Assembly: GCA_002471825.1 (NCBI GenBank)
Contig: DKQS01000004.1
Span: 186,001 to 250,000 of the forward strand
Length of the DNA stretch: 64,000 nt
Direction: 5' to 3'
Origin: Flavobacteriaceae bacterium UBA7302
GTDB lineage: Bacteria > Bacteroidota > Bacteroidia > Flavobacteriales > Flavobacteriaceae
Part shown: in pieces, positions 35,449-43,522 of the stretch
Numbering within the stretch: position 1 is the stretch's first letter
Layout: every line of letters starts with the position of its first letter
Position numbers and translations under genes: made by a program
The notes under the pieces: model-generated
What the model saw: the letters and a program-made list of their open reading frames with translations, nothing else
What the model was told of the DNA's origin: nothing
Database searches by the model: none

Positions 35449-36659
35449 AAAAAGTAATTGTCGTAGGAGGAGGCGCAGCGGGATTCTTCGCGGCCATCAA
35501 TGCCAAGGAGAAGAATCCAGATCTAGACATTAGCATTCTTGAAAAAGGAAGTGAGGTACTTCAAAAGGTAAAAATTTCTGGTGGAGGTCGATGCAATGTA
35601 ACCCATGCTTGTTTTGACCCAGCAGAATTGACCAGTTTCTATCCTCGTGGTGAAAAGGAACTACGAGGTCCTTTTCATACCTTCATGACAGGTGATACTT
35701 TCGAGTGGTTTGATGCCAATGGAATCCCACTGAAAATTGAAGAAGATGGCCGAGTCTTTCCAGAATCAAACTCTTCGCAAACCATCATCGACTGTTTCTT
35801 GCAAAAAACGAAGGAACTTAATATTGAGATTCGAAAGAATTGTGGGGTCATTGGGTTGGAAAAAAAGAAGGCCCAATGGATGGTGAAGACCAAAAAGGAG
35901 AACTTGGTATGCGACGCGGTTGTTTTCGCAACAGGAAGTAGCAAACAGGCTTGGAAAATATTAGGACAATTGGAACATTCCCTAGTTCCTCCGGTACCTT
36001 CCTTATTTACGTTTAATATCAAGGACGACTTACTGACCGATTTGCCAGGAGTGTCTGTTCCTAATGCAACTGTTTCATTGTTAAAAACCAAGCTTGAGAA
36101 TTCAGGTCCTTTGCTCATTACCCACTGGGGATTGAGTGGTCCGGCAGTATTGAAATTATCTGCATTTGGAGCTCGTGTATTGCATGGAATGAATTATCAG
36201 TACCAAGTACAAGTAAATTGGATTTCAAAGCCCTTTACAGATGTAGAGGAGGAGCTTTGGGAATTTAAATCTGATGCATCCAATAAAAAGGTAGTAGCAA
36301 AATCCATGTACCCAGAAATTCCGAGGCGTCTTTGGGAAAAATTAGTGATTTCAGCCGGAATTGATTCGAATAAGAATTGGGCCGATCTGCGCAAAAAGGA
36401 ATTGGAAACCCTAGCGAATCGATTAACAGCCTGTGTTTTTCATGCTCAAGGGAAAAGTACTTTTAAGGAAGAATTTGTAACAGCAGGAGGGGTGAGTCTG
36501 AAGGAAATCAACTTTAAAACCTTTGAAAGCAAACTGCATTCCAATTTGTTCTTGATTGGAGAGGTTATTGATATCGATGCCGTAACAGGTGGATTCAATT
36601 TTCAGAATGCTTGGACAGGAGGGTGGATGGTTTCCGAGGCTCTAAAAGGTCGTTTTTAG
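35445..36659 (+). CDS. NAD(P)/FAD-dependent oxidoreductase (HI0933/BaiN family)
   Basis: A 404-residue flavoprotein. The Rossmann dinucleotide motif is VVGGGAAGFFAAINA, the family motif KVKISGGGRCNVTHAC follows near residue 45, and the C-terminal TAGGVSLKEINFKT and GEVIDIDAVTGGFNFQNAWTGG blocks bind FAD. Members are poorly characterised; BaiN reduces bile acid intermediates. Its frame overlaps the GHMP kinase gene by four bases, but no link to isoprenoids is obvious. It converges with and overlaps the next minus-strand gene by four bases. Confidence 0.92.
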   Translation: MKKVIVVGGGAAGFFAAINAKEKNPDLDISILEKGSEVLQKVKISGGGRCNVTHACFDPAELTSFYPRGEKELRGPFHTFMTGDTFEWFDANGIPLKIEEDGRVFPESNSSQTIIDCFLQKTKELNIEIRKNCGVIGLEKKKAQWMVKTKKENLVCDAVVFATGSSKQAWKILGQLEHSLVPPVPSLFTFNIKDDLLTDLPGVSVPNATVSLLKTKLENSGPLLITHWGLSGPAVLKLSAFGARVLHGMNYQYQVQVNWISKPFTDVEEELWEFKSDASNKKVVAKSMYPEIPRRLWEKLVISAGIDSNKNWADLRKKELETLANRLTACVFHAQGKSTFKEEFVTAGGVSLKEINFKTFESKLHSNLFLIGEVIDIDAVTGGFNFQNAWTGGWMVSEALKGRF

Positions 36660-37372
36660 TCTCTCTTACTCCAGATTTCATGCATGGCAGCCCCTTTGCT
36701 TGAGAACCCTTTGTGATGCCATTTTCCTTCTACCAATTCAAAATCGAAAGGAAGTTTTAGTCCAACTTTATTGTTGTCTCTCGAGAAGAACTCGATTTGT
36801 TCGGTGTATTTGCCATCAATGGTAGTGTAGGTTCCACCACCCGTACCTTTAAATTCTTTGGTAGCAATATTGTAGGCAATCCATTGGAATCGTGTTCCGG
36901 ATAATATCTTCATGGTTTTTCGCGGACGATCGGTATTTCGCAATTGTGTTTTTCCGTTGCGCACTCTTCCCGACATCAACCATGCGCCTTGCAAGGCTCC
37001 AGGTTTTGCATCATCAATTCTGGTAAAAACTGCTCCAGATGCTGGAATTTCAATCTTGTTTTGTGACAGTTTGATCTTGAAACTAAATGATTTTCCAATA
37101 GCACTTGTATCGCTGGTATGGAATTCAACCACCTCAGTCATCAATCCGTCTTTGAGTTTCCAACTGCCACCATTGGTTTCAATAAAAGCCCCAGTCTCCT
37201 TGTCAAATTTTGTCAAGACTTGAAACTCATCGGAAACAATTAGTACACTTCGTATGGTTTTGTTGTTTTTTTCTTCAAAGCTTTCCCAAGCCCCCACCAA
37301 ACTTTGTGCGAAAGAGGAGCTGCTTAGGATTAGAATGAAAAGATGCGTGAAAAGAATTTTTGGAAGTTTCAT
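36656..37372 (-). CDS. Secreted protein with two lipocalin-like repeats
   Basis: A 238-residue protein with a signal peptide (FTHLFILILSSSSFAQ). Two similar halves follow. Residues about 26-120 open SLVGAWESFEEKNNKTIRSV and continue with TNGGSWKLKDGLMTEVVEFH. Residues about 130-235 contain LQGAWLMSGRVRNGKTQ and TGGGTYTTIDGKYTEQIEFF. Each looks like a lipocalin-type beta barrel. Bacteroidota have many such secreted proteins of unknown ligand. It is the last gene of a three-gene leftward cluster with thiamine pyrophosphokinase. Confidence 0.75.
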   Translation of the reverse strand: MKLPKILFTHLFILILSSSSFAQSLVGAWESFEEKNNKTIRSVLIVSDEFQVLTKFDKETGAFIETNGGSWKLKDGLMTEVVEFHTSDTSAIGKSFSFKIKLSQNKIEIPASGAVFTRIDDAKPGALQGAWLMSGRVRNGKTQLRNTDRPRKTMKILSGTRFQWIAYNIATKEFKGTGGGTYTTIDGKYTEQIEFFSRDNNKVGLKLPFDFELVEGKWHHKGFSSKGAAMHEIWSKRD

Positions 37373-37427
37373 AAGTCAGGTATTTAGCTTAGAATTGATG
37401 ACGGTATCAATCACCCTAAAGGTACTA

Positions 37428-37661
37428 TTATTTAGCCAGTTCCCCGCGCTGTGGTTTGAGAGCATCTCTAAAGACTTTCATATGCGATTCATCCACCACA
37501 ATAAAAGCGGAACACAACATGGGGTTCAATTCATGATGATCTACTTCATGATAAGGTAAGTTTTCAATCGTCGCAAACTCTTGAAGGTGTTTAGCGTGAT
37601 GAACGGCCATCTCTTTGGCATCTGGACCTCGAAAGTCCCACAAAAGCTTGATTTTTCGCAT
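37428..37661 (-). CDS. Small conserved hypothetical protein
   Basis: 77 residues, soluble, with features IKLLWDFRGPDAKEMAVHHA, HEVDHHELNPMLCSAFIVV and MKVFRDALKPQRGE. The mixed alpha/beta pattern and several His suggest a compact ferredoxin-like fold, but no function is known to me. It starts three bases after the thiamine pyrophosphokinase stop and is surely cotranscribed with it. Confidence 0.7.
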   Translation of the reverse strand: MRKIKLLWDFRGPDAKEMAVHHAKHLQEFATIENLPYHEVDHHELNPMLCSAFIVVDESHMKVFRDALKPQRGELAK

Positions 37662-37664
37662 AAT

Positions 37665-38273
37665 TTAATGACTTATAAATACCAATAAATTTCCCTTGGT
37701 ATAGTTAATTTGTATTTGGTCGTTGATGGCTTTGTTTCGTATACCGATTCGTTTTCCGATTTTCAATGCCTCTCCATTTAGTGGAAATTCCAATCCTTCT
37801 GTGCTAATTTCTTCGGCTTCAGGAAAAGGGTAAATAGAGACGTTCTTTCCTTTTACATTGGAAGCTTGAAACGATTTTGGAATCAATCGATGGGTTCCAT
37901 AATCATCATAAAAAACGATGTTCAGTTGTTCCTTCCACACCAAGGCCACATGAATATTCCCCAAAAAATGATCTTGTTCCTTTCCGCTTGCTCCATAAAC
38001 ATGAATTTCCTCATGACCCTCTTGGTGCAAATGATGCAATAATTTTTCAAAATCGGTATAGTCCTGATCAGGAGTATGAAGAGTAGGGATGTCTTTCGGT
38101 ATATTGGAAATGGAATCAAAATCGCCAGAAACAAGATTCGGAGTGATCTCTTTATCGACTAGGTGATCATAGGCCCCATCCGTGGCACAAATCAAATCAT
38201 AAGAGTTTGCAATCTCAAAATTTGTTGGAGGTAGTCCGTTTAATAACACAAAGACAGGTTTGATCGAATTCAC
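37665..38273 (-). CDS. thiN: Thiamine pyrophosphokinase
   Basis: A 202-residue cytoplasmic enzyme making thiamine diphosphate from thiamine and ATP. Family motifs: VLLNGLPPTNF at the start, CATDGAYDHLVD, PNLVSGDFDSI and PDQDYTDFEKLLHHL, then YGASGKEQDHFLGN. The C-terminal beta domain has LEFPLNGEALKIGKRIGIRN, the thiamine-binding region. Length is standard. It leads a minus-strand cluster inserted between the two halves of the mevalonate genes. Confidence 0.93.
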   Translation of the reverse strand: MNSIKPVFVLLNGLPPTNFEIANSYDLICATDGAYDHLVDKEITPNLVSGDFDSISNIPKDIPTLHTPDQDYTDFEKLLHHLHQEGHEEIHVYGASGKEQDHFLGNIHVALVWKEQLNIVFYDDYGTHRLIPKSFQASNVKGKNVSIYPFPEAEEISTEGLEFPLNGEALKIGKRIGIRNKAINDQIQINYTKGNLLVFISH

Positions 38274-38324
38274 ACTGCAAAAATACCCAAAAAATAACCT
38301 AGTGAATAACCCTGAAAATAGTTT

Positions 38325-38332
38325 TATCTTTG
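38325..38332 (+). promoter_or_regulatory. -7 box of mvaD
   Basis: TATCTTTG, identical to the box before the HMG-CoA reductase gene, stands 20 bases upstream of the mvaD ATG. Confidence 0.55.
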
Positions 38333-38352
38333 ACCCTCAATAAAATGCATCT

Positions 38353-39432
38353 ATGGTGTTTGAATTTGACGTACAAACAATTTCGAAAGAGGTGGCCGAA
38401 GCCTCCTTTTCTTGGAAATCTCCGAGTAATATCGCATTGGTGAAATATTGGGGCAAAAGCCATCCGCAGATACCAAAAAATGCTTCGATCAGTTTTACCC
38501 TGAAGAATAGTCATACGATTACCAAGATTGATTTTAAGAAGAAAGCTGAGTCCGATAAGGTAAGCTTCGATTTTATTTTTGAAGGGAAGAAAAAAGATGA
38601 TTTCAAACCCAAAATTGAAAGTTTCTTCGAACGTATTGATGCCTTTTGTCCTTATTTGAAGCAATATCACCTGACCATTTCTTCAGAGAATTCTTTTCCG
38701 CATAGTAGCGGAATCGCGTCTTCGGCAAGTGGCATGTCGGCCATGGCTTTGTGTATTATGAGTCTGGAAAAAGCACTGAATCCCTCATTAACGGAGGCTG
38801 ATTTCAACAAAAAAGCTTCCTTTTTAGCCCGACTTGGTTCTGGTAGTGCTAGTAGAAGTATCGAAGGGCCTTTGGTCATCTGGGGAGCACATGCAGAGAT
38901 TGAAGGTAGTTCGGATTTATTCGGAATCCCGTTTGCCGGAAAAATTCATGATAATTTCAAAAATTACTGCGATACTATTTTATTGGTCGATAAGGGCCAG
39001 AAACAAGTATCGAGCACGGTGGGTCACCAATTGATGCACAACCATCCCTTTGCGAGTCAGCGTTTTGAGCAGGCCAATGAGAACTTGTTAAAGCTCACAA
39101 CGATTTTGGAAAATGGAGATCAAAAAGCTTTCATCAATCTGGTGGAAAGTGAGGCATTGACCCTTCATGCGATGATGCTTACTAGCAATCCGTATTTCAT
39201 CTTGATGAAACCAAATACTTTGGAGATTATCAATGCACTATGGGCATTTAGAGAAAGAACTCAAAGCAACATTTGTTTCACCTTGGATGCTGGAGCCAAT
39301 GTGCATGTACTTTATCCGAAGTCGGAAGAGAAAATGGTGTTGCAATTTATTGAAGATGAGCTCTCTAGGTTCTGTGAAAAAAATCATTACATTTGTGATG
39401 AAGTGAGTTCGGGAGCCGAACAATTGCTTTAG
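38353..39432 (+). CDS. mvaD: Diphosphomevalonate decarboxylase
   Basis: A 359-residue GHMP enzyme converting mevalonate diphosphate to isopentenyl diphosphate. The first motif KSPSNIALVKYWGKSHP is present, near residue 25, and the phosphate-binding loop is in PHSSGIASSASGMSAMAL. The family's ARLGSGSASRSI follows, then a conserved DAGANVHVL near the C-terminus. Length is slightly above the bacterial average. It has its own -7 box and is followed closely by a MORN-like gene and mevalonate kinase. Confidence 0.95.
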   Translation: MVFEFDVQTISKEVAEASFSWKSPSNIALVKYWGKSHPQIPKNASISFTLKNSHTITKIDFKKKAESDKVSFDFIFEGKKKDDFKPKIESFFERIDAFCPYLKQYHLTISSENSFPHSSGIASSASGMSAMALCIMSLEKALNPSLTEADFNKKASFLARLGSGSASRSIEGPLVIWGAHAEIEGSSDLFGIPFAGKIHDNFKNYCDTILLVDKGQKQVSSTVGHQLMHNHPFASQRFEQANENLLKLTTILENGDQKAFINLVESEALTLHAMMLTSNPYFILMKPNTLEIINALWAFRERTQSNICFTLDAGANVHVLYPKSEEKMVLQFIEDELSRFCEKNHYICDEVSSGAEQLL

Positions 39433-39450
39433 CGTTTTTAGATCAATCAA

Positions 39451-39849
39451 ATGAAAGCCTATTTATCCACTGCAATTGTAATTTTTGCATTTCTCTTTGC
39501 GAATATGGACAACCAAGAAATTATTTGGTTGGATGCGAATTTGAGGGAAACTTCCCAGTCGCAAGCCAAGTACTACAAAGTTGGGAATAAACGAGAAGGG
39601 CAAGTTACCTATTACTACAAAAATCGAAATATTTTCCGCAAAACCACCTATGTGAAAGGCAAGATTGAGGGTCGCTTTTATGAGTATTATGATACTGGTG
39701 AACTACGAGAAGTTGGGGTTTATGAAAATGGTTTGAGAGAAGGAAATTGGAAGGTGTATTATAAGTCCGGAAAGATCAAACAAAAGGGCAAATACAGTGG
39801 AGGTGAGAAGGTTGGCGTCTGGAAAACTTACTATAAAAACGAGAACTAA
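39451..39849 (+). CDS. Secreted MORN/YwqK-like repeat protein
   Basis: A 132-residue protein with a probable N-terminal signal (STAIVIFAFLFANMDNQ). It then shows about four MORN-like repeats: GNKREGQVTYYYKNRN, GKIEGRFYEYYDTGELRE, NGLREGNWKVYYKSGKIKQKG and GGEKVGVWKTYYKNEN. MORN/YwqK proteins are often annotated as antitoxin-like, though here a structural or binding role is equally possible. It lies between mvaD and mevalonate kinase and may be a passenger in that transcript. Confidence 0.8.
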   Translation: MKAYLSTAIVIFAFLFANMDNQEIIWLDANLRETSQSQAKYYKVGNKREGQVTYYYKNRNIFRKTTYVKGKIEGRFYEYYDTGELREVGVYENGLREGNWKVYYKSGKIKQKGKYSGGEKVGVWKTYYKNEN

Positions 39850-39872
39850 CAATATCTTAACATATTAATTAG

Positions 39873-39880
39873 TAATTTTG
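39873..39880 (+). promoter_or_regulatory. -7 box of the mevalonate kinase gene
   Basis: TAATTTTG matches TAnnTTTG and ends 16 bases before the ATG at 39897. Confidence 0.5.
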
Positions 39881-39896
39881 TCGCAAATCAAAAGCA

Positions 39897-40823
39897 ATGA
39901 AAGGACCTTTGTTTTACGCTAAAATACTTTTGTTCGGTGAATATGGGATCATAAAAGATTCCAAAGGCCTTGCCATTCCGTACAACAATTTTAGAGGTGC
40001 TTTGAAGTCAACGAAAGAATTGGAAGGAGCTTCCAAGGAATCCAACGAAGGATTGTGGAAGTTTTTCGAGTACTTGAAATCGCTGAATTCAGACTTGGTT
40101 TCTTTCGACTTCGAAAGCTTTGAAAAGGATTTGCAACAAGGAATGTACTTCGATTCATCCATTCCCCAAGGTTATGGTGTTGGTAGTAGTGGCGCTTTGG
40201 TGGCCTCTGTGTACGACGAGTATGCTTTGGACAAAATCACGGTTCTTGAAAACTTAACTAGAGAAAAATTACTCGAGTTAAAAAAGATTTTCTCCGAAAT
40301 GGAATCTTTCTTCCATGGGAAGAGTTCTGGTTTAGATCCTTTGAATAGCTACCTAAGTTTGCCGATTTTAATTAATTCCAAAGAAAATATTGAGCCTGCT
40401 GGTATTCCTTCACAAAAAGAAGGAAAAGGAGCGGTCTTCTTATTGGATTCTGAGCAGGTTGGAGAAACCGAACCTATGGTGAACATCTTCATGAATAAAA
40501 TGAAGAACGAAGGTTTCCGAAAAATGCTTAGCGAAGAATTTTCTTTATACACCGATGCTTGTATTGAGGACTTTTTAAATGGTAACGTCAACTCATTGTT
40601 TGGAAATGTGAAGAAGTTATCAAAAGTGGTGTTGCACAACTTCAAGCCCATGATACCAAAAGCTTTTCACAAAGTATGGGAACAGGGCATTCATACCAAT
40701 GATTACTACTTGAAACTTTGTGGTTCAGGTGGTGGCGGATACATTTTAGGTTTCACAGAGGATTTTGAAAAGGCAAAAAAGAGCTTGGAAAACTACAAAT
40801 TAGAATTGGTATATAGATTCTAA
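39897..40823 (+). CDS. Mevalonate kinase-like GHMP kinase
   Basis: A 308-residue GHMP kinase. The N-terminal FYAKILLFGEYGIIKDSKGL is the mevalonate kinase form of motif 1, SIPQGYGVGSSGALVASV is the ATP loop, and KLCGSGGGGYILGF is the C-terminal motif 3. A HGKSSGLDPLNSYLSLP segment matches the conserved catalytic Asp region. It probably phosphorylates mevalonate. Its position between mvaD and UbiA completes most of the mevalonate pathway in this region. A UbiA gene starts nine bases after it. Confidence 0.92.
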   Translation: MKGPLFYAKILLFGEYGIIKDSKGLAIPYNNFRGALKSTKELEGASKESNEGLWKFFEYLKSLNSDLVSFDFESFEKDLQQGMYFDSSIPQGYGVGSSGALVASVYDEYALDKITVLENLTREKLLELKKIFSEMESFFHGKSSGLDPLNSYLSLPILINSKENIEPAGIPSQKEGKGAVFLLDSEQVGETEPMVNIFMNKMKNEGFRKMLSEEFSLYTDACIEDFLNGNVNSLFGNVKKLSKVVLHNFKPMIPKAFHKVWEQGIHTNDYYLKLCGSGGGGYILGFTEDFEKAKKSLENYKLELVYRF

Positions 40824-40832
40824 TTTTAGGGT

Positions 40833-41759
40833 ATGCCTCCAAAAGTCAAATCCTTTCTTCTTACAATATTCAGCTTGTTTTCTGTTGTGCGAGGCTATAA
40901 TATTTTGGTATTAATTGCTGCACAATACCTGGCATCCATCTTTATTTTTTCGCCGGAAAAATCGCTATCCCAAATTCTTTTTGACTTGCATTTGCATTAC
41001 CTGATTTTGGCCACTGTATGTGTGGTATCAGCGGGATATATCATCAATCATTTTTACGATGAAAAGATCGATCAAATCAACCGACCCATCAAAACCGGAA
41101 TCGACAATTACGTGCGACAAGAGGTGAAGTTGTCGCTCTATTTCTTTTTAAACTTTTTAGGGTTTTTGTTCGGTGCTTTGGTTTCTTTCAAAGCAGCTGG
41201 TTTTTTTGTAGTCTATATTTTTGGCATTTGGTTGTATTCGCACAAACTGAAAAAATATCCCTTCATTGGATTGTTGACCGCGACCGTGTTAACCATCATG
41301 CCTTTCTTTGTGGTCTTTATTCACTTTAAAAATTTTAGTGGTTTTATCTTTACCCACGCCATCTTTTTATTCTTCCTGCTGATGGCTCGCGAGTTAATCA
41401 AAGACTTGGGAAATTTCAAAGGTGCTTTGGTTCATAATTACAACACCTACACGGTTACTTATGGAGAGGTGAAGACCAAACAGCTATCCACCGTATTGCT
41501 GGCAAGCACCATCATTCCGGTGATTGTTCTTTTCGAGTATCCCGAACTGGCATTGATGCGGTATTATTTTTACTTATCGCTTGGGGTCATCTTATTCACG
41601 GGAATATTCCTTTGGAGATCCCATACCACCAATCAATACCGCCTGTTGCATAACATTATCAAACTACTACTTTTGGCAGGGGTTTTTAGCTTGGTGTTTA
41701 TTGATACCTCACTTATTGTCGAAAAAGTAATAAACAAGCTTAGTTATCACTTCATTTGA
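40833..41759 (+). CDS. UbiA-family prenyltransferase (GGGP synthase-like)
   Basis: A 308-residue membrane protein with about eight helices. The first polyprenyl-diphosphate site is in INHFYDEKIDQINRPIKTG, the second near ARELIKDLGNFKGA; both are typical Asp-rich motifs of the UbiA family. The closest subgroup appears to be geranylgeranylglycerol-phosphate geranylgeranyltransferase-like proteins common in Bacteroidota, where the product is not well established. It directly follows mevalonate kinase and probably uses a pathway end product. Confidence 0.88.
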   Translation: MPPKVKSFLLTIFSLFSVVRGYNILVLIAAQYLASIFIFSPEKSLSQILFDLHLHYLILATVCVVSAGYIINHFYDEKIDQINRPIKTGIDNYVRQEVKLSLYFFLNFLGFLFGALVSFKAAGFFVVYIFGIWLYSHKLKKYPFIGLLTATVLTIMPFFVVFIHFKNFSGFIFTHAIFLFFLLMARELIKDLGNFKGALVHNYNTYTVTYGEVKTKQLSTVLLASTIIPVIVLFEYPELALMRYYFYLSLGVILFTGIFLWRSHTTNQYRLLHNIIKLLLLAGVFSLVFIDTSLIVEKVINKLSYHFI

Positions 41760-41760
41760 T

Positions 41761-41768
41761 TAGCTTTG
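41761..41768 (+). promoter_or_regulatory. -7 box of the pseudouridine synthase gene
   Basis: TAGCTTTG matches TAnnTTTG, directly after the prenyltransferase stop and 15 bases before the ATG at 41784. Confidence 0.45.
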
Positions 41769-41783
41769 CAGAAATTTTAAGAC

Positions 41784-42590
41784 ATGAATTCTAATAGAAA
41801 ATCGTCGAGAGGACGACATGACAGAAAGCATCAATCCTCGCGACCAAAAGCACCTAAATCCAACAAACCTTCCAATTCTCAAAACGGAATCCGATTGAAC
41901 AAGTACATCGCAAATGCGGGAGTATGTTCTCGAAGAGAGGCTGATGTTTTTATTCAGCAAGGAAGCGTTCAGGTAAATGGCAAACTTATTACCGAAATGG
42001 GTTACAAAGTTCAACCCACTGATGAGGTTAAATTTGATGGTACCACGATTGCTGCTGAAAAAAAGCGATACATTCTGTTAAACAAACCCAAGAACTACAT
42101 CACTACCATGGATGATGATCGAGGACGTCGTACCGTGATGGACTTGGTAGGGAATGCTACCAAAGAAAGAATTTATCCAGTGGGAAGATTGGATCGCAAT
42201 ACAACTGGGTTGCTATTGTTTACCAATGATGGAGATTTGGCAAAGCGCTTAACCCATCCGAAGCACAACGTACGCAAATTGTACCATGCATCCTTAGATC
42301 GAAAATTTACCTTGAAAGATTTGGAAAAACTAAGAGGTGATGTAATCATTGAAGGGCGCAAAGTGTTTATTGATGCTGTTTCCTTTATTGAAGGACAATC
42401 CAGAACCGAAGTCGGTATCGAAATTCATTCGGGCCGAAACCGCATTGTTCGAAAGATTTTTGAGCATGTCGGTTACAAGGTGGTGAAGTTGGATCGCGTT
42501 ATTTTCGCCCAGCTTACCAAGAAGAACTTGCCACGAGGACACTGGCGAGAATTGACCAATTTAGAAGTAAGTACCTTACAAATGATATAA
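41784..42590 (+). CDS. Pseudouridine synthase of the RsuA/RluB family
   Basis: A 268-residue rRNA-modifying enzyme. A basic, flexible N-terminus (residues 1-30, RKSSRGRHDRKHQSSR) leads into an S4 RNA-binding domain (IRLNKYIANAGVCSRREADV). The catalytic domain has YPVGRLDRNTTGLLLFTNDG with the catalytic Asp in GRLD. It probably modifies one uridine of 23S or 16S rRNA; RluB versus RsuA cannot be decided by eye. A strong terminator follows at once. Confidence 0.93.
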   Translation: MNSNRKSSRGRHDRKHQSSRPKAPKSNKPSNSQNGIRLNKYIANAGVCSRREADVFIQQGSVQVNGKLITEMGYKVQPTDEVKFDGTTIAAEKKRYILLNKPKNYITTMDDDRGRRTVMDLVGNATKERIYPVGRLDRNTTGLLLFTNDGDLAKRLTHPKHNVRKLYHASLDRKFTLKDLEKLRGDVIIEGRKVFIDAVSFIEGQSRTEVGIEIHSGRNRIVRKIFEHVGYKVVKLDRVIFAQLTKKNLPRGHWRELTNLEVSTLQMI

Positions 42591-42619
42591 AAAAACCCGA
42601 ACGAATGTTCGGGTTTTTT
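42590..42619. terminator. Bidirectional intrinsic terminator
   Basis: Stem AACCCGAAC (42594-42602) with GTTCGGGTT (42607-42615), four-base loop, A-run on the left and T-run on the right. It can end both the pseudouridine synthase transcript and the leftward tRNA-Phe transcript. Confidence 0.9.
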
Positions 42620-42622
42620 AAG

Positions 42623-42695
42623 TGGTGCCTCCAGGAATCGAACCAGGGACACAAGGATTTTCAGTCCTTTGCTCTACCAACTGAGCTAAGGCACC
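42623..42695 (-). tRNA. tRNA-Phe (anticodon GAA)
   Basis: A 73-base cloverleaf on the minus strand. Acceptor arms GGTGCCT and AGGCACC pair fully with discriminator A. The D arm reads GCTCAGTTGGTAGAGC, the anticodon stem AAGGA/TCCTT encloses CTGAAAA with anticodon GAA, and the T arm contains GGTTCGATTCC. No CCA is encoded. The GAA anticodon reads both Phe codons. Confidence 0.97.
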
Positions 42696-42793
42696 AGCTT
42701 TTCAGCGGATGCAAATATAAAACGTATTTTTATAACCTGCTAAACAATTTTTAGAAAAATGTTGTTTAAAATGGCTTTCATATTTTTACCATC

Positions 42794-43522
42794 ATGAATT
42801 TAGCAATAGATGTCGGGAATACCAGAACCAAGCTCGCTGTGTTTGAGGAAAATAACTCTTTGGAGGTAGTGATTGTTGAAAAAGTGAGGATTCTAAATTC
42901 AGTAAAAGCGTTGTGCGAAAAGTACCCATTACAACATGCCGTGTTGTCTTCGGTTGCGGTTGTTGATGAAAAAATATTGGATGAACTGAATGAAATGTTG
43001 CCGGTTTTTTCTGTTAATCATTATGTAAAACTTCCTTTTGAGAATGCATACAAATCGCCAAATACCTTAGGTGTAGATCGCATTGCTTTGGTGGCTGCGG
43101 CGAGCAAAAGATTTCCTTCTCAGAATACCTTAATCATCGATGCAGGTACTTGTATTACGTTCGACTTTTTATCAGCAGAAAACAAGTATTTGGGAGGAGC
43201 CATTTCACCTGGTTTGCAAATGCGCTACAATGCCTTGAATCATTACACGGCCAATCTACCCAAATTACAGGCAGAGGATCTGGAAGATTTTGTCGGAACG
43301 GATACACAGGATAGCATCCATTCGGGCGTGATCAACGGAGTTTTGAATGAAATTAAGGGAGTCATGCAACAGTATGAGGACAGATATGGCCATTTAACAG
43401 TTGTTTTAACAGGAGGAGACTCAAATTTCTTGTCAAAACAATTAAAAAGTACCATATTTGCCAATCAAAATTTTCTCCTATTTGGATTAAATGAAATATT
43501 GATTCTCAACCGCAATCTATGA
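42794..43522 (+). CDS. coaX: Type III pantothenate kinase
   Basis: A 242-residue enzyme that phosphorylates pantothenate, the first step of coenzyme A synthesis, using the CoaX fold. The motifs are LAIDVGNTRTKLAVFE (phosphate 1), NTLGVDRIALVAAA and LIIDAGTCITFDFL (phosphate 2), then GGAISPGLQMRYNAL. It opens a rightward run of envelope genes, overlapping the next gene by ATGA. Confidence 0.95.
   Translation: MNLAIDVGNTRTKLAVFEENNSLEVVIVEKVRILNSVKALCEKYPLQHAVLSSVAVVDEKILDELNEMLPVFSVNHYVKLPFENAYKSPNTLGVDRIALVAAASKRFPSQNTLIIDAGTCITFDFLSAENKYLGGAISPGLQMRYNALNHYTANLPKLQAEDLEDFVGTDTQDSIHSGVINGVLNEIKGVMQQYEDRYGHLTVVLTGGDSNFLSKQLKSTIFANQNFLLFGLNEILILNRNL

Noticed and set aside
35445..36659. Reading the flavoprotein as a geranylgeranyl reductase of the isoprenoid cluster
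   Set aside because: Its motifs match the HI0933/BaiN family, not geranylgeranyl reductases. Only position suggests the link.
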